This document shows positions 41,660 through 51,571 of a stretch of 64,000 nucleotides of DNA, piece after piece (within the stretch, counting starts at the first letter, position 1; the number at the start of each line of letters is the position of its first letter). Below the pieces are notes generated by a model. It worked only from the letters and a program-made list of their open reading frames with translations, was not told the DNA's origin and did not search any database. Source of the stretch: Sphingobacteriaceae bacterium GW460-11-11-14-LB5 (GTDB taxonomy: Bacteria; Bacteroidota; Bacteroidia; Sphingobacteriales; Sphingobacteriaceae). The stretch spans positions 868,001 through 932,000 of the forward strand of contig CP021237.1 of the NCBI GenBank assembly GCA_002151545.1. The letters run 5' to 3'. Position numbers and translations under genes: made by a program.

Positions 41660-43444
41660 TTAAACAGTCAAAATCCTTGCTTCGTACCATAAAAAAGCAG
41701 CAGCAAGCACAAAACCTGTAAAGAACCACCAGAGTGATATTTCCTTCTCCAGAATGGTGTCTGTTAATTTGTTATTGGCTTCAGTAGTATTCTGGTTTTT
41801 GATAAACTGACGGGTCTCGTCTAATTTTTGCTGATTTTTGTGTGCTTTCCAATCGGTTTTTTTATAAATGTATACTGGCTCGATGGTTTGATTTATTTCC
41901 AGGTTTGTCCAGCCTGAATTTTGAGGCCAGTATAAAGCATCCCATTGGAAAGGAAGTGCCATATTTTGCCGCGGACTAAGTGAAATGTTATCAATTTTTA
42001 ATACTGGTACCTTATTTGACGCTGCCAGATCTGCAATAATCTTCGTTTTTTGATGAATAACGGGAAATTGAGGAATGAAGCTTACAGACTGAATATCGTT
42101 TCTTTTTCTTGCGGCGTTAGCCAAAAGTTTAGACCAATAGCTTGCATAATCAGTTTTTTGCCCAGATAATAGCCAATTGTATGTAGCGGAAAGTGTAGAG
42201 ACCAATACTTTACCAGAACCGCTGATGTTGCTATTGACCACTGTTTTACCATTGGCATCAACAATAAGTGGTTGATCACTTTGATTGGCCTTTAAAAACA
42301 ATGTTTGCTCGAGGGGCAATGGATTAAACTTCAGGTGAGCTTCTACAAGCGTTAAATTTAGCGGTTTCCCTTTTAAGACAGGCGATTCGAATCGGCTAAA
42401 CCTGCCACTGAGTGTAGTTGTAGCCTTTAAATTAGTCACCCTGATTAATAAACCCATTCCGTTATTAACGGCAAAATCTATTGAAAACCGTTCGCTGGGG
42501 CTGATGGCCGCTAACTCTTCTTCATCAATGATCATCATGTCGAATTTTTTTAATGACGATGCATTGATGCGATTAAGGTTAACGCTATCGATGTTCAGAA
42601 AGTCGAAAGCATATTTATTTTTACTGATCTGACTTCTGAAAGCCAGCGGGTATTGATTTTCGTATAACCAGTTTTTTAAAAATTTGTATTCGAAATCAGG
42701 AAAAGATGCCAGGATTAAAACTTTCATGGGCTCCTGGTCGCCAAGTTGTACAGGAACCGGTTCTTTAGCCAAAGTATCCTTTTTATTTAAGGATATTAAT
42801 TCGTAAACTGCCTTTCCTGTTTGCTTTGGGAAAGTTTTAAAGGAGAAGGTTTTGTTCGCTTTGGCTTCAATACTGATTGAATCTACGGTTTTGCCTAAAC
42901 CTTTGAGCAAAAGTTTAATTGTTTCATCGCCTGAATTTTGATAAGTGCCCTGAACCTGTAATAATTCGGTCGTTTTTAATTGAGCTGGCCAATTTGCCGC
43001 GATGATTCCTCGAGGATTGGCGGTAGGGTGGAAAGTGATCTGATATCCTTCCAGCAGCTCCAATTCAGCAGCATTTAAGCCATAACCATAAATATTCAGT
43101 TTTCGGATATTGGGGTTCGATTTTAGGAAATAAGAAAGATCGGGAATAATTATGGCCTTCGTATTTTTTAAATCTGGAGAATAAAGCGCATATTTCTTTC
43201 CTTTTAGGCTGCCAATCGAAGCAGGATTAGCACCTTCGGTGAGTAAGATGATTTCATCGGTGTTTTGTGGCAGGTGTGTTTCGTATTTGATCGGCACGAT
43301 TAATAAGACAAAACAACTCACGGCAATTATACTTGCTATAATCCGCCACACTAATCTGGCCCGATTGGTTCTGCGTACCTCTTTGTATAGCAAAAATGCC
43401 AATAAAATTAACCCAGTCAGAATAGCGATGTATTTAAATTCCAT
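41660..43444 (-). CDS. Membrane protein of the MoxR/BatA cluster
   Basis: 594 residues. Two N-terminal membrane helices (about 5-20, 31-50), a long extracytoplasmic region (about 55-560) with amidotransferase-like strands (KVLILASFPDFEYKFLKNWL, FDMMIIDEEEL), and a C-terminal membrane helix (about 568-588). It resembles the large BatA/VWA-like proteins that end Bacteroidota MoxR operons. Three bases separate it from the upstream gene. Precise role unknown. Confidence 0.75.
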   Translation of the reverse strand: MEFKYIAILTGLILLAFLLYKEVRRTNRARLVWRIIASIIAVSCFVLLIVPIKYETHLPQNTDEIILLTEGANPASIGSLKGKKYALYSPDLKNTKAIIIPDLSYFLKSNPNIRKLNIYGYGLNAAELELLEGYQITFHPTANPRGIIAANWPAQLKTTELLQVQGTYQNSGDETIKLLLKGLGKTVDSISIEAKANKTFSFKTFPKQTGKAVYELISLNKKDTLAKEPVPVQLGDQEPMKVLILASFPDFEYKFLKNWLYENQYPLAFRSQISKNKYAFDFLNIDSVNLNRINASSLKKFDMMIIDEEELAAISPSERFSIDFAVNNGMGLLIRVTNLKATTTLSGRFSRFESPVLKGKPLNLTLVEAHLKFNPLPLEQTLFLKANQSDQPLIVDANGKTVVNSNISGSGKVLVSTLSATYNWLLSGQKTDYASYWSKLLANAARKRNDIQSVSFIPQFPVIHQKTKIIADLAASNKVPVLKIDNISLSPRQNMALPFQWDALYWPQNSGWTNLEINQTIEPVYIYKKTDWKAHKNQQKLDETRQFIKNQNTTEANNKLTDTILEKEISLWWFFTGFVLAAAFLWYEARILTV

Positions 43445-43446
43445 AT

Positions 43447-45579
43447 CTATCTGCCGGTTTTGTTGAGGTTATTAAAATAGTTTTGGTACAAAGCCGAAGC
43501 CGGGCCAGCGCTTTGTGTCTGTGGTTTGGCCGATTCGGTATTGATCATTTTTTGTATGGCTTGCTGAACCAGGTCGATGTCTTTAACCACCAGCTTATTA
43601 CCCGTACTTAACTTCCTTAAACTACTTAAGGCATTTAAATAAGTAGCAGGATGATCGGCTGCAGCCCCAATCATGTATTTCTCTGTTTCGCTGAGTAAAA
43701 ATTGATCCTGTTCACTAAACTTTTTGCCTGCTTTTCTGCTTTCCAGCAAGGCAAGTACTGTTTTTAAGGAAGCGGTCCTTTTTTCTTTTTGCTCAAACGA
43801 CATTTTCTGTACGGGTTGCGTAATCTTATCCAGTTCGCCGGTTAAGCGTTTTTCGGGTTTTAATGCCGATGTTTTTACGGTAGTTTTAGCCACATAAGCA
43901 CGGGATTTTTGTTGCAGGTCTTTGAGCAGCCTCAGCGCTTTATATTCGTATGGTAATGCTTCCTGGGGTTTATAGGTTCTCAAACGAAGTTCGGCATTCC
44001 ACATTTCAGTTAAAACAGCCTTTAACTGTGCCTTCATTTCCGGTTCAAAAAAGGTAGCATCTTCGGCAATGTCATGTTTGTGGGCGTATTTATCCATAAT
44101 TTCAGTCACATCCCCAAATTTTTCACCCTCTCCCTTTTGTCCGGCATGTTCATCGTGGTCATCATGATCGCCGCCGATTTCGGTTTCGTTTTCTTCACCC
44201 AAAAACTGTCCATACCGCAATCGCAACAGCTTTTGATCGATACCCAGATCATTGCTTCTGGTTTTGAAAGTTGCAACAGGCAGCGTCGATTGTTCTTTGA
44301 GCAATTTTTCAGTATCAATAATGATTTGCCTTTCGCTTCTGAAATATTCCGGAACCAGGTTAACACCATTGGTCATGCCTGCTAAACTCATTAACTCTGC
44401 GGTATCCACAATTGAAACAAAATAAACATCCGACCGGCTCGACTGACCATGGTTATCCATCGCTTTGATGAAAAAGTAAAGCTCATCACCGGGTTTCATG
44501 CCGAGGCTTTTCAGGTCAATTAATCTACCTAACGAAATGTTCTTCCGGTTGTCAAAACTGGTATTGAAGGATAATTTTTTTTCGGTAAAACTCACGCCCT
44601 CGCCTTTGCCACTGGCCATGGTTGCCGATATAAAGGCATCGCTAATACCGTAATCATCTGTAAGTGATACCTGTAGGTTAATTTTTTGTGGCTGACCGAT
44701 ATCAATTGTGGTATGCTGTTTGGGTTGTGTAATTTTAATCGTAACGGGCAAATCGGGGATGATCTCCATCTGGTAGAGATCTGATTTTTTGCCATCCAGT
44801 TCCAATTGATAAAAGCCTGATTTATTAATGGTTTTGGCATAAACCCATTGTGTATTTGATTTATTTAAAGGTTTTAACGAAACAATTTCATTGTCGTTAA
44901 AGATCAGTTTCAGTTTTTTGATGCCAATATTCGTCTCTATTTTCCAGTTTATTTGAGCACCTGTTTCGGCGGTGATGGTAAATTGTTTCTGTTTGCGTTC
45001 TCCTTTCCCAGTATAGGCTGGGGGAATAATGGTTGCGCTGAAATCGGAAATCTCAGCCGGGATATTTTCTTTGATTGTGGGAATTTGGTTAAGCTTTTCG
45101 TGAAAGTTTAAAGGTTCTTTTTTGAGCAGGGGGATTTTGCTAATCCCAAAGCTGATGAATAAAGCCGCAAGCAAAATGCCCAAACCCAGATATAATTTCT
45201 TGGCTGGTTCTTTAGGTTGTGGAAGGCCTGGGAGGATATTTTCAATCTTATTGCGTTGCAATTGTTGTAAGATCGATAATTCAGTCTCCTGCTGAAGCAA
45301 CAGATCGGCACTTTCTTCCAGTTCAGGATATTGATTATTGACGAATCTCGAAACATCATGGTTGGTGGTTTTCCAAATGGGTTTCCTGAACAAAAGAACA
45401 GCCAGAGCCGCAGGAAAAACAATTGCAAAAAGCCATGGTGAAAAATGCAGCAGGTACACGCCAATAACCGATATAACCAGTGCGATAGCCAATGCAATTG
45501 CAAAGGTGCTGATCAGGTAAAAGCTAATCCACTTTTTCCTTAGGTTACTGATCCAGTTTTGTCCTTCAGCTTTTAACAT
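43447..45579 (-). CDS. DUF4175-like large membrane protein
   Basis: 710 residues. Membrane helices at about 20-45, 50-65 and 133-152, then a large extracytoplasmic part with the recognisable IIPPAYTGKGERKQ segment and immunoglobulin-like strands. A His/Asp-rich linker (GGDHDDHDEHAGQ, about 470-485) follows, then a helical C-terminal region. The start overlaps the BatA gene stop by 14 bases. DUF4175 genes regularly accompany MoxR/DUF58/BatA genes. Confidence 0.78.
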   Translation of the reverse strand: MLKAEGQNWISNLRKKWISFYLISTFAIALAIALVISVIGVYLLHFSPWLFAIVFPAALAVLLFRKPIWKTTNHDVSRFVNNQYPELEESADLLLQQETELSILQQLQRNKIENILPGLPQPKEPAKKLYLGLGILLAALFISFGISKIPLLKKEPLNFHEKLNQIPTIKENIPAEISDFSATIIPPAYTGKGERKQKQFTITAETGAQINWKIETNIGIKKLKLIFNDNEIVSLKPLNKSNTQWVYAKTINKSGFYQLELDGKKSDLYQMEIIPDLPVTIKITQPKQHTTIDIGQPQKINLQVSLTDDYGISDAFISATMASGKGEGVSFTEKKLSFNTSFDNRKNISLGRLIDLKSLGMKPGDELYFFIKAMDNHGQSSRSDVYFVSIVDTAELMSLAGMTNGVNLVPEYFRSERQIIIDTEKLLKEQSTLPVATFKTRSNDLGIDQKLLRLRYGQFLGEENETEIGGDHDDHDEHAGQKGEGEKFGDVTEIMDKYAHKHDIAEDATFFEPEMKAQLKAVLTEMWNAELRLRTYKPQEALPYEYKALRLLKDLQQKSRAYVAKTTVKTSALKPEKRLTGELDKITQPVQKMSFEQKEKRTASLKTVLALLESRKAGKKFSEQDQFLLSETEKYMIGAAADHPATYLNALSSLRKLSTGNKLVVKDIDLVQQAIQKMINTESAKPQTQSAGPASALYQNYFNNLNKTGR

Positions 45580-46933
45580 AATTCGGTTTTTTTCTGAATG
45601 ATAAAATACGTTCGGTAACCAAAATCAATAAGGCAGCGATCCAAAATAAAGTGCCAAGCGCTTTATTTTGAGTACTTTTTGTGGCCGATTGGGCTTTGTT
45701 GATCTCGAAGACATTATTTTGAGCGGTAGATAAACGTCGCTGATCATTAGGATGGTCTTCAAAACCAAAATCATTTGGGGTTTTATCTTGTAAAAGCAGG
45801 GGCATTAATGCTTTTACAAATATACCATCCCAAACCAGTTCATTCCATTGCGGATTAAACCGGCTATAAAAATGAAATGTATTTAGATTATTTACCTTTT
45901 CATTGGTCAATATTGCATTTCCAAAGCCGTCGGTCCATATTTTTTCTGATTGATTATTCGAAACAACCTTTTTACTCCATTTAATGTGGCGACCATAAAG
46001 GTTAAGGGCAGATGGTGAGGTGATTACTTTCCCTTTTTCATATTGAAACAAGTTTCCACTGGCTGCGATTGAAGATTTAAAAATTGGAGTAACCGGATCA
46101 TCCGATAACCAGAAACCAATAGCTACCTTTCCGGAAACAGGATTAATGATGATTTTCCGTTTCGTAAAGCTGCCAATGGCCTTTAAAGCCGCAATGAGGT
46201 ATTTACCATCTTCAATGCCTGAGCCTTCATGTATAGCGATGTTTACTGGCACTTCATCTGCCGGGTTTAAAGCTTCGTAGGTGGTATTGGATGGATTCGA
46301 TTTTGCCTCATATTTCTTTCCTGCGTAGCTGGCAATCCAGCTGCTCAGGGTATCCGTTTGGTTTAAGGGGATGTATTTGAGTTTGCAGCTAAGGCTTGGC
46401 CATTCGTTCCCAAAATGGTTTAAGCGCCGGTCTGCAAAAAGATAAACGCTTGCACCTGCGGGAACAAAATGATTCGCCGCAGTCAGTAAGGTCGTGTAAT
46501 TTAAGCTATTGCGCTGTTTTACTTCAGCAGTAGTATCTTTTAAGGTTAATGGCGCAAAACCCATATTAAAATCGTGGATTTCATAACCCTTTTTTAGCAA
46601 TGAATCGATCGTTTTTTTATGTGTTTTGAAAACCTGTGGAAAAGTGGCTTTATCTGCCAGAATCCATCCATTTTTACTATTGCCTGAAATATTTTTTTTT
46701 AGATATGGCTGCGCCAGCAGAAATGCCAGTAGTGCCAAAAGCAAACAGCGTAAAACCAATAAAAGCCAGTCGTTAATTCTGAAGCTTTTTGAACTTGCCC
46801 TCGAGCTTTCGCCCAGCAATGCAATGCTGCCAATCTTAACCGTTTTACCCTGTTTAACGTTCCACAAGTGGATTAGGAGCGGAATAATTAATCCTGCCAG
46901 CGCCACTAAACCTATGGGATATAAAAATTGCAC
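45566..46933 (-). CDS. BatA-domain membrane protein
   Basis: 455 residues. The N-terminus (MQFLYPIGLVALAGLIIPLLIHLWNVKQGKTVKIGSIALL) is the BatA membrane domain, with a second helix at about 56-76 and a C-terminal helix at about 428-445. The middle is extracytoplasmic and has no complete VWA MIDAS motif that I see. Three bases after the DUF58 stop, within the MoxR operon. Confidence 0.82.
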   Translation of the reverse strand: MQFLYPIGLVALAGLIIPLLIHLWNVKQGKTVKIGSIALLGESSRASSKSFRINDWLLLVLRCLLLALLAFLLAQPYLKKNISGNSKNGWILADKATFPQVFKTHKKTIDSLLKKGYEIHDFNMGFAPLTLKDTTAEVKQRNSLNYTTLLTAANHFVPAGASVYLFADRRLNHFGNEWPSLSCKLKYIPLNQTDTLSSWIASYAGKKYEAKSNPSNTTYEALNPADEVPVNIAIHEGSGIEDGKYLIAALKAIGSFTKRKIIINPVSGKVAIGFWLSDDPVTPIFKSSIAASGNLFQYEKGKVITSPSALNLYGRHIKWSKKVVSNNQSEKIWTDGFGNAILTNEKVNNLNTFHFYSRFNPQWNELVWDGIFVKALMPLLLQDKTPNDFGFEDHPNDQRRLSTAQNNVFEINKAQSATKSTQNKALGTLFWIAALLILVTERILSFRKKPNYVKS

Positions 46934-46936
46934 CGT

Positions 46937-47824
46937 TTAAATTCTAAGTTTACTTCTTTGTTTTAAAAAATCTCTTAATGCCTGATCTAAAGGCTCATCG
47001 GTACAAATGGTTCGGTAGAAAATTCTTCTGTCGAGCATTTTAACTCTTGTTTCCTCTAAATAAACGGCCAGTTTGGTCTTATAATTTACCCGGGCCTTTT
47101 CCTGATCGATCTGAATGGTTTCGCCTGTTTCCAGATCTTCGAATGTACTATACCCTTTAAAATCCAGGTCGAGTTCATTTCTTGAGAGCACATGAAAAAC
47201 TACAATTTCGTGCCGAAGTGTATTTAAAGTATCCAGCAATTTAATAATCTCATCATCGCTTTGATAAAGATCGGTAACGAAAATAAGCAGTTCGCGTTTT
47301 TGAGTACCTGTAAACAGCTCTTTGTAGTGAATGGGTTTGGTGAACTTTCCTTCAGGATTAATCTGCTCCAACTGGTAAAATAACCTGGCCAAATGCTGAT
47401 AATCCTGTTTGGCTATCATGGAAAAGATGCTGGAATTTTTAAGCACATATAAACCAATGGCATCGCCCTGTAAATTTGCCAGGTAGGCTAACGAGGCACC
47501 AAGATATCGCGCATAATCTATTTTGGTAAAATCGCCGTCGCTGTGGCTCATCGAAGCACTAGCGTCTATGATTATTCGTATGGCAATATTGGTTTCTACT
47601 TCCGATTCGCGAATGTAATAGCGGTCTGAGCGGGCAAACATTTTCCAATCGAGCGAGCGGAGGTCATCACCTGGCTGGTAACTTCTGTATTGGCTAAACT
47701 CCAATCCCGGACCTTTTACGGTACTTTTATTAATGCCATTCATAAACCCGTCAATCGTCATTTTAGCCGATAACGACAGGTCTTTAATGGCCATCAATAT
47801 TTTCGGATCAAGCAGTTTTTGCAT
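46937..47824 (-). CDS. DUF58 / VWA-like protein
   Basis: 295 residues. The DUF58 signature is complete: KGPGLEFSQYRSYQPGDDLRSLDWKMFARSDRYYIRESE (about 35-75), followed by a VWA-like IIIDASASM (DxSxS) strand. DUF58 proteins partner with MoxR ATPases to assemble or insert cofactors in extracytoplasmic complexes. Start and MoxR stop share one base (TAATG). Confidence 0.92.
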   Translation of the reverse strand: MQKLLDPKILMAIKDLSLSAKMTIDGFMNGINKSTVKGPGLEFSQYRSYQPGDDLRSLDWKMFARSDRYYIRESEVETNIAIRIIIDASASMSHSDGDFTKIDYARYLGASLAYLANLQGDAIGLYVLKNSSIFSMIAKQDYQHLARLFYQLEQINPEGKFTKPIHYKELFTGTQKRELLIFVTDLYQSDDEIIKLLDTLNTLRHEIVVFHVLSRNELDLDFKGYSTFEDLETGETIQIDQEKARVNYKTKLAVYLEETRVKMLDRRIFYRTICTDEPLDQALRDFLKQRSKLRI

Positions 47825-48870
47825 TAAATATTCGATTTTGGTTTCGAAATGGCTTTAATCAGTTCGTCTGTTACTTTGTCTGACGAAACATTTTCCGCTT
47901 CCGCTTTAAAGTTCATTAATACCCTATGGCGCAATACCGGATAAGCCATGGCTTGTAAATCTTCCATGATTACAGCATACCGGCCTTTAAACAGTGCCCT
48001 TGCTTTAGCCGTTAAAATCAGCGCCTGTCCGGCACGTGGGCCAGCGCCCCAGCGTACCCATTCTTTTACAAAATTTACAGTAGTGGTATCAGGACGTGTG
48101 GCACGGATCATTTCGCTTACATAAGTAATCAGGTCATCGCTGATGCTTACTTCGCGGGTAATGGCTTGCAGTTCCTTAATTTCTTCAGCTCCAACAATCG
48201 GGTTGATTATTGCTTTCTTGCTGCCTGTGGTACTGCTTAAAATTTGTGTTTCTTCTGCTGCGGTAGGGTAACCGATTTTGATATATAACAGAAACCGGTC
48301 TAACTGAGCTTCAGGCAGGGGATAAGTACCTGCTTGTTCAATGGGGTTTTGGGTGGCCAGGATAAAAAATGGCCGATCTAAGGGGTAAGTTTGCCCGCCA
48401 TAGGTTACTTCAAATTCCTGCATGGCTTCTAATAAGGCCGATTGTGTTTTTGGTGGCGTTCTGTTCACCTCATCCGCCAGAATAATATTGGCAAATAAGG
48501 GGCCTTTATTAAATTTAAAAAAACGTTTTCCGGTTACATGGTCTTCTTCCAGTATTTCGGTGCCTACAATATCGGTGGGCATTAAATCGGGCGTAAACTG
48601 GATTCTCCTAAAAGAAAGATCTAAAGCTTGCGACATGGTTCTTACCATTAAAGTCTTTGCCAGGCCTGGTACGCCTTCCAGTAAACAATGTCCGCCAGCC
48701 ATTAATGCAATCAGCATTTCTTCAATGATCACATCCTGGCCAACAATTACTTTCTGTATTTCGCTTTTTAACAGGGAGATCTTATCGATCAATATTTTTA
48801 TGTTGCTTTCTGAACGCTCCAAAACGGTTGATTTTTTAGTATAACGATATTGTGCTTCAATATAGCGCAT
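47824..48870 (-). CDS. MoxR-family AAA+ ATPase
   Basis: 348 residues from the ATG at 48870; a TTG reading from 48942 adds 24 hydrophobic residues and is less likely. Walker A GVPGLAKT, Walker B ILADEVNRTPPKTQSALLEAMQE, sensor ATQNPIEQAGTYPLPEAQLDRF, and the C-terminal GAGPRAGQAL of MoxR. Acts as the motor for DUF58/BatA proteins. First gene of a five-gene minus-strand operon, divergent from DUF4159. Confidence 0.93.
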   Translation of the reverse strand: MRYIEAQYRYTKKSTVLERSESNIKILIDKISLLKSEIQKVIVGQDVIIEEMLIALMAGGHCLLEGVPGLAKTLMVRTMSQALDLSFRRIQFTPDLMPTDIVGTEILEEDHVTGKRFFKFNKGPLFANIILADEVNRTPPKTQSALLEAMQEFEVTYGGQTYPLDRPFFILATQNPIEQAGTYPLPEAQLDRFLLYIKIGYPTAAEETQILSSTTGSKKAIINPIVGAEEIKELQAITREVSISDDLITYVSEMIRATRPDTTTVNFVKEWVRWGAGPRAGQALILTAKARALFKGRYAVIMEDLQAMAYPVLRHRVLMNFKAEAENVSSDKVTDELIKAISKPKSNI

Positions 48871-48971
48871 ATTGGCAGATAGTTTTAGCCCTGTGGAAAG
48901 AATATCAAAAAATTTACAAGATAATTTGGTTAAAAAATACAATTAATGAAAAATGAAGGTAATTTTAGGCT

Positions 48972-49601
48972 GTGCAAAGAGCTAAATTTACATTTGCGAG
49001 GTTAAAATATAATTCTGGCGATTGGGATACCGATCAGCGGATGCCTTCTAATTTGTTGAATTCTTTGCTGGAGTATACCACTATTCCTTTAGATGAAGAG
49101 GAGAAAATTGTAGAATTGAGCAGCCGCGATTTATTTAAATATCCTTTTTGTTATTTAAGCGGACACAAACTGGTTCAATTTAGCCAGCAGGAAGCTGTAA
49201 ATTTTAAAACCTATGTGCACAACGGCGGTTTCGTTTTTGTAGATGATTGCAACCACGATATTGATGGTTTATTCGCCCGCTCGTTCGAAACACAGATGAG
49301 CAACCTGTTTGGTCCACAAGCTTTGAAGAAAATCCCCAATAACCATGGCATTTATAGTTCTTTTTTCAAGTTTGAGAAGGGACCGCCTACCACTTCTTTT
49401 GAGTTAAACGGTTGGGGCGACGATCTGGTGCACGATTACTTGAAAGCCATTACCATTAACAATAGGATAGGGGTGTTGTATAGCAATAAAGATTATGGCT
49501 GCGAGTGGGACTACGATTTCAGGAATAAACGCTTTTTAGCTGAAGACAATACCAAATTTGGGGTAAATATTATCCTGTACGCCATGGGCATTAACAGTTA
49601 A
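48972..49601 (+). CDS. DUF4159 protein
   Basis: 209 residues, GTG start (48972-48974); nearby ATGs at 48946 and 48953 are out of frame. FTFARLKYNSGDWDTDQRMPSNLLNSLLEYT and the HNGGFVFVDDCNHDIDGLFARSFE block mark the amidotransferase-like DUF4159 domain. No signal is seen. Divergent from moxR across about 100 bases, and part of the same functional neighbourhood in many Bacteroidota. Confidence 0.87.
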   Translation: MQRAKFTFARLKYNSGDWDTDQRMPSNLLNSLLEYTTIPLDEEEKIVELSSRDLFKYPFCYLSGHKLVQFSQQEAVNFKTYVHNGGFVFVDDCNHDIDGLFARSFETQMSNLFGPQALKKIPNNHGIYSSFFKFEKGPPTTSFELNGWGDDLVHDYLKAITINNRIGVLYSNKDYGCEWDYDFRNKRFLAEDNTKFGVNIILYAMGINS

Positions 49602-49669
49602 CAATTGGCAATTTTCAGTTGGTTATTTCTTTAAAATAATGCGCAATTAAATACATTACTAGTTAACCA

Positions 49670-50137
49670 CTACAAGGCGTAAGCCGTTTCGGCCTTTGAT
49701 TGATTCAGCACTAAAAAGCTCTGGATATTTCCTACATAAGCCAGGGCACCTATATTGTCTCTGAGGAAATTGTTGTAAGAAACCATATCAGGCATGGCTA
49801 CCTTAAGCATAAAATCGAAATGTCCGGTAAGATGATAACATTCCATCACTTCGGGGTATTTTTCCATTTCGGCCTTAAATGCCCTTACAATATCTTCTGA
49901 ATGCATGGTAAGCTGTATGTGCGGAAAGGCTATAAAATGCGACCTCAGTTTATCGATATCTACAATGGCAACTGTTGATTTGATGTAGCCGTTTGTCCGC
50001 AGTTTTTTAATGCGCTCTACAATATGGGTCATGCTTTTTCTAAGCTTTCCCGAAACTTCTTTATAGGTTAATAATCCATCACGTTGTAAAAGATTTAGGA
50101 TTTCGATATCAGTCTGATCAACTTTTTGAGGTTGCAT
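49670..50137 (-). CDS. Lrp/AsnC-family regulator
   Basis: 155 residues. HTH: VDQTDIEILNLLQRDGLLTYKEVSGKLRKSMTHIVERIKKLRTNGYI. The RAM ligand domain follows, with VMECYHLTGHFDFMLKVAMPDM (about 95-116), which binds amino acids at the dimer interface. Divergent from serC, so amino-acid-responsive control of serC is likely but unproven. Confidence 0.92.
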   Translation of the reverse strand: MQPQKVDQTDIEILNLLQRDGLLTYKEVSGKLRKSMTHIVERIKKLRTNGYIKSTVAIVDIDKLRSHFIAFPHIQLTMHSEDIVRAFKAEMEKYPEVMECYHLTGHFDFMLKVAMPDMVSYNNFLRDNIGALAYVGNIQSFLVLNQSKAETAYAL

Positions 50138-50462
50138 GTAAAATACTTAGTGTATAATTGTTTCTATTTTGTTCGCTTTTGTGAAGCCTAAAAATAGTTA
50201 AAATAAGGTATATTTAAGTTAATTTATGGTTCTTATTTAAAAAGCTACTTAGTGTATATATTACAATAATAGTGAAAATTATGGAGTGCAAATAAAAATT
50301 ATATTCTGTCAACTTATTTTCCTGATGTGCTAAACCAAATTTTTAGGATGTTAAGGGTTTGATAAAAAATAATTTTTACCAAATAAATAAGTTGTTGCGG
50401 TATAATTTGCTTAACTACTGATCTTTACATTGTAATTAATTTAACCGAATATTATTTTTCTC
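50138..50462. promoter_or_regulatory. AT-rich lrp/serC divergent regulatory region
   Basis: 325 bases, very AT-rich, with A/T tracts and TTAGTGTATA-type phrases (50147-50156 in reverse, 50249-50258), which suit an Lrp-type regulator that binds degenerate bent DNA. A TATAATTTG (near 50401) resembles a -7 box with one extra base. No gene seen. Confidence 0.4.
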
Positions 50463-51560
50463 ATGCATAAAAAACACAACTTCGGTGCCGGCCCGTGCAT
50501 ATTGCCGTCATCTGTAATGGAGCAAGCTGCTCAGGCCGTAATCAACTGGGGTGGGATGGGTTTATCTATTTTAGAAGTTTCTCACCGATCGCCGGAATTT
50601 GAAGATGTGGTACTTAAAACCCAGCTTTTGGTTCGCGAGTTATTATCTGTTCCCAATCACTATTCCGTGCTTTTTTTACAAGGTGGGGCCAGTACACAAT
50701 TCGCTATGGTGGCCATGAATTTTTTGAGCGCAGGAAAAAAGGCTGCTTATCTTGATACTGGATATTTTGCACAGAAAGCTATTAAAGAAGCCAAATTATT
50801 TGGTGAAGTTGAGCTGGTTGCTTCTTCGAAAGATAAAGATTACGCTTATATCCCTGATCAGTTTAATGTTGATCAAGAATCTGCTTATATACACTATACT
50901 TCAAACAATACGATTGAAGGAACAGAGATATTTGATTTTTCTCCTAACGGCGTTCCCGTGGTATGCGATATGTCATCAGATATTTTTTCCAGGAAGATTA
51001 ATGTTAGCGATTTTGATCTCATTTATGCAGGTGCCCAAAAGAATATGGGGCCGGCAGGGATGACACTCGTGATTGCTAAAAATGAATTTCTTAATCAGGC
51101 CAAAAAGGAAATCCCATCAATGATGGACTACCGGATATTTCGCGATAATATGAGCATGTACAATACACCACCGGTTTTTTCCATTTATGTAGCCATGCTT
51201 AATTTATTGTGGCTTAAAGATCAGGGCGGTGTAAGCGGGATAGAGCAGAGAAATATAGAAAAAGCAAAATTATTATACGCTGAAATAGACCGAAATCCAC
51301 TTTTTTATGGCACGGCCGATGTTGCACACCGCTCCCGAATGAACGTTACTTTTCTGGCGGTTAATAAAGATGTAGAGGGCGGGTTCTTAAAATTTGCGGC
51401 AGATCAGGGAATTGTAGGCATAAAAGGTTACAGAACAGTTGGTGGATTTAGGGCTTCGCTTTACAATGCACTCCCATTATCGAGTGTTGAAGTATTGGTA
51501 AATGCGATGGCCAGTTTTGAAAAAATATACAGCGATAAAACAGTTCTTGAACTCGAATAA
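50463..51560 (+). CDS. serC: Phosphoserine aminotransferase
   Basis: 365 residues. N-terminal KHNFGAGPCILP, then GGMGLSILEVSHRSPEF, FLQGGASTQFAMVAMN (PLP phosphate) and YAGAQKNMGPAG, with the PLP Lys in QKNMG (about 192). Converts 3-phosphohydroxypyruvate to phosphoserine; also serves in pyridoxal synthesis. The gene is divergent from an Lrp regulator and followed 11 bases later by DUF1015. No serA is adjacent. Confidence 0.95.
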   Translation: MHKKHNFGAGPCILPSSVMEQAAQAVINWGGMGLSILEVSHRSPEFEDVVLKTQLLVRELLSVPNHYSVLFLQGGASTQFAMVAMNFLSAGKKAAYLDTGYFAQKAIKEAKLFGEVELVASSKDKDYAYIPDQFNVDQESAYIHYTSNNTIEGTEIFDFSPNGVPVVCDMSSDIFSRKINVSDFDLIYAGAQKNMGPAGMTLVIAKNEFLNQAKKEIPSMMDYRIFRDNMSMYNTPPVFSIYVAMLNLLWLKDQGGVSGIEQRNIEKAKLLYAEIDRNPLFYGTADVAHRSRMNVTFLAVNKDVEGGFLKFAADQGIVGIKGYRTVGGFRASLYNALPLSSVEVLVNAMASFEKIYSDKTVLELE

Positions 51561-51571
51561 TCAGTTAAAAG

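Noticed and set aside
48871..48942. 24-codon TTG-started extension of the MoxR protein
   Set aside because: Hydrophobic sequence (FLTKLSCKFFDIL) not expected for a cytoplasmic AAA+ protein; an ATG at 48870 fits better.
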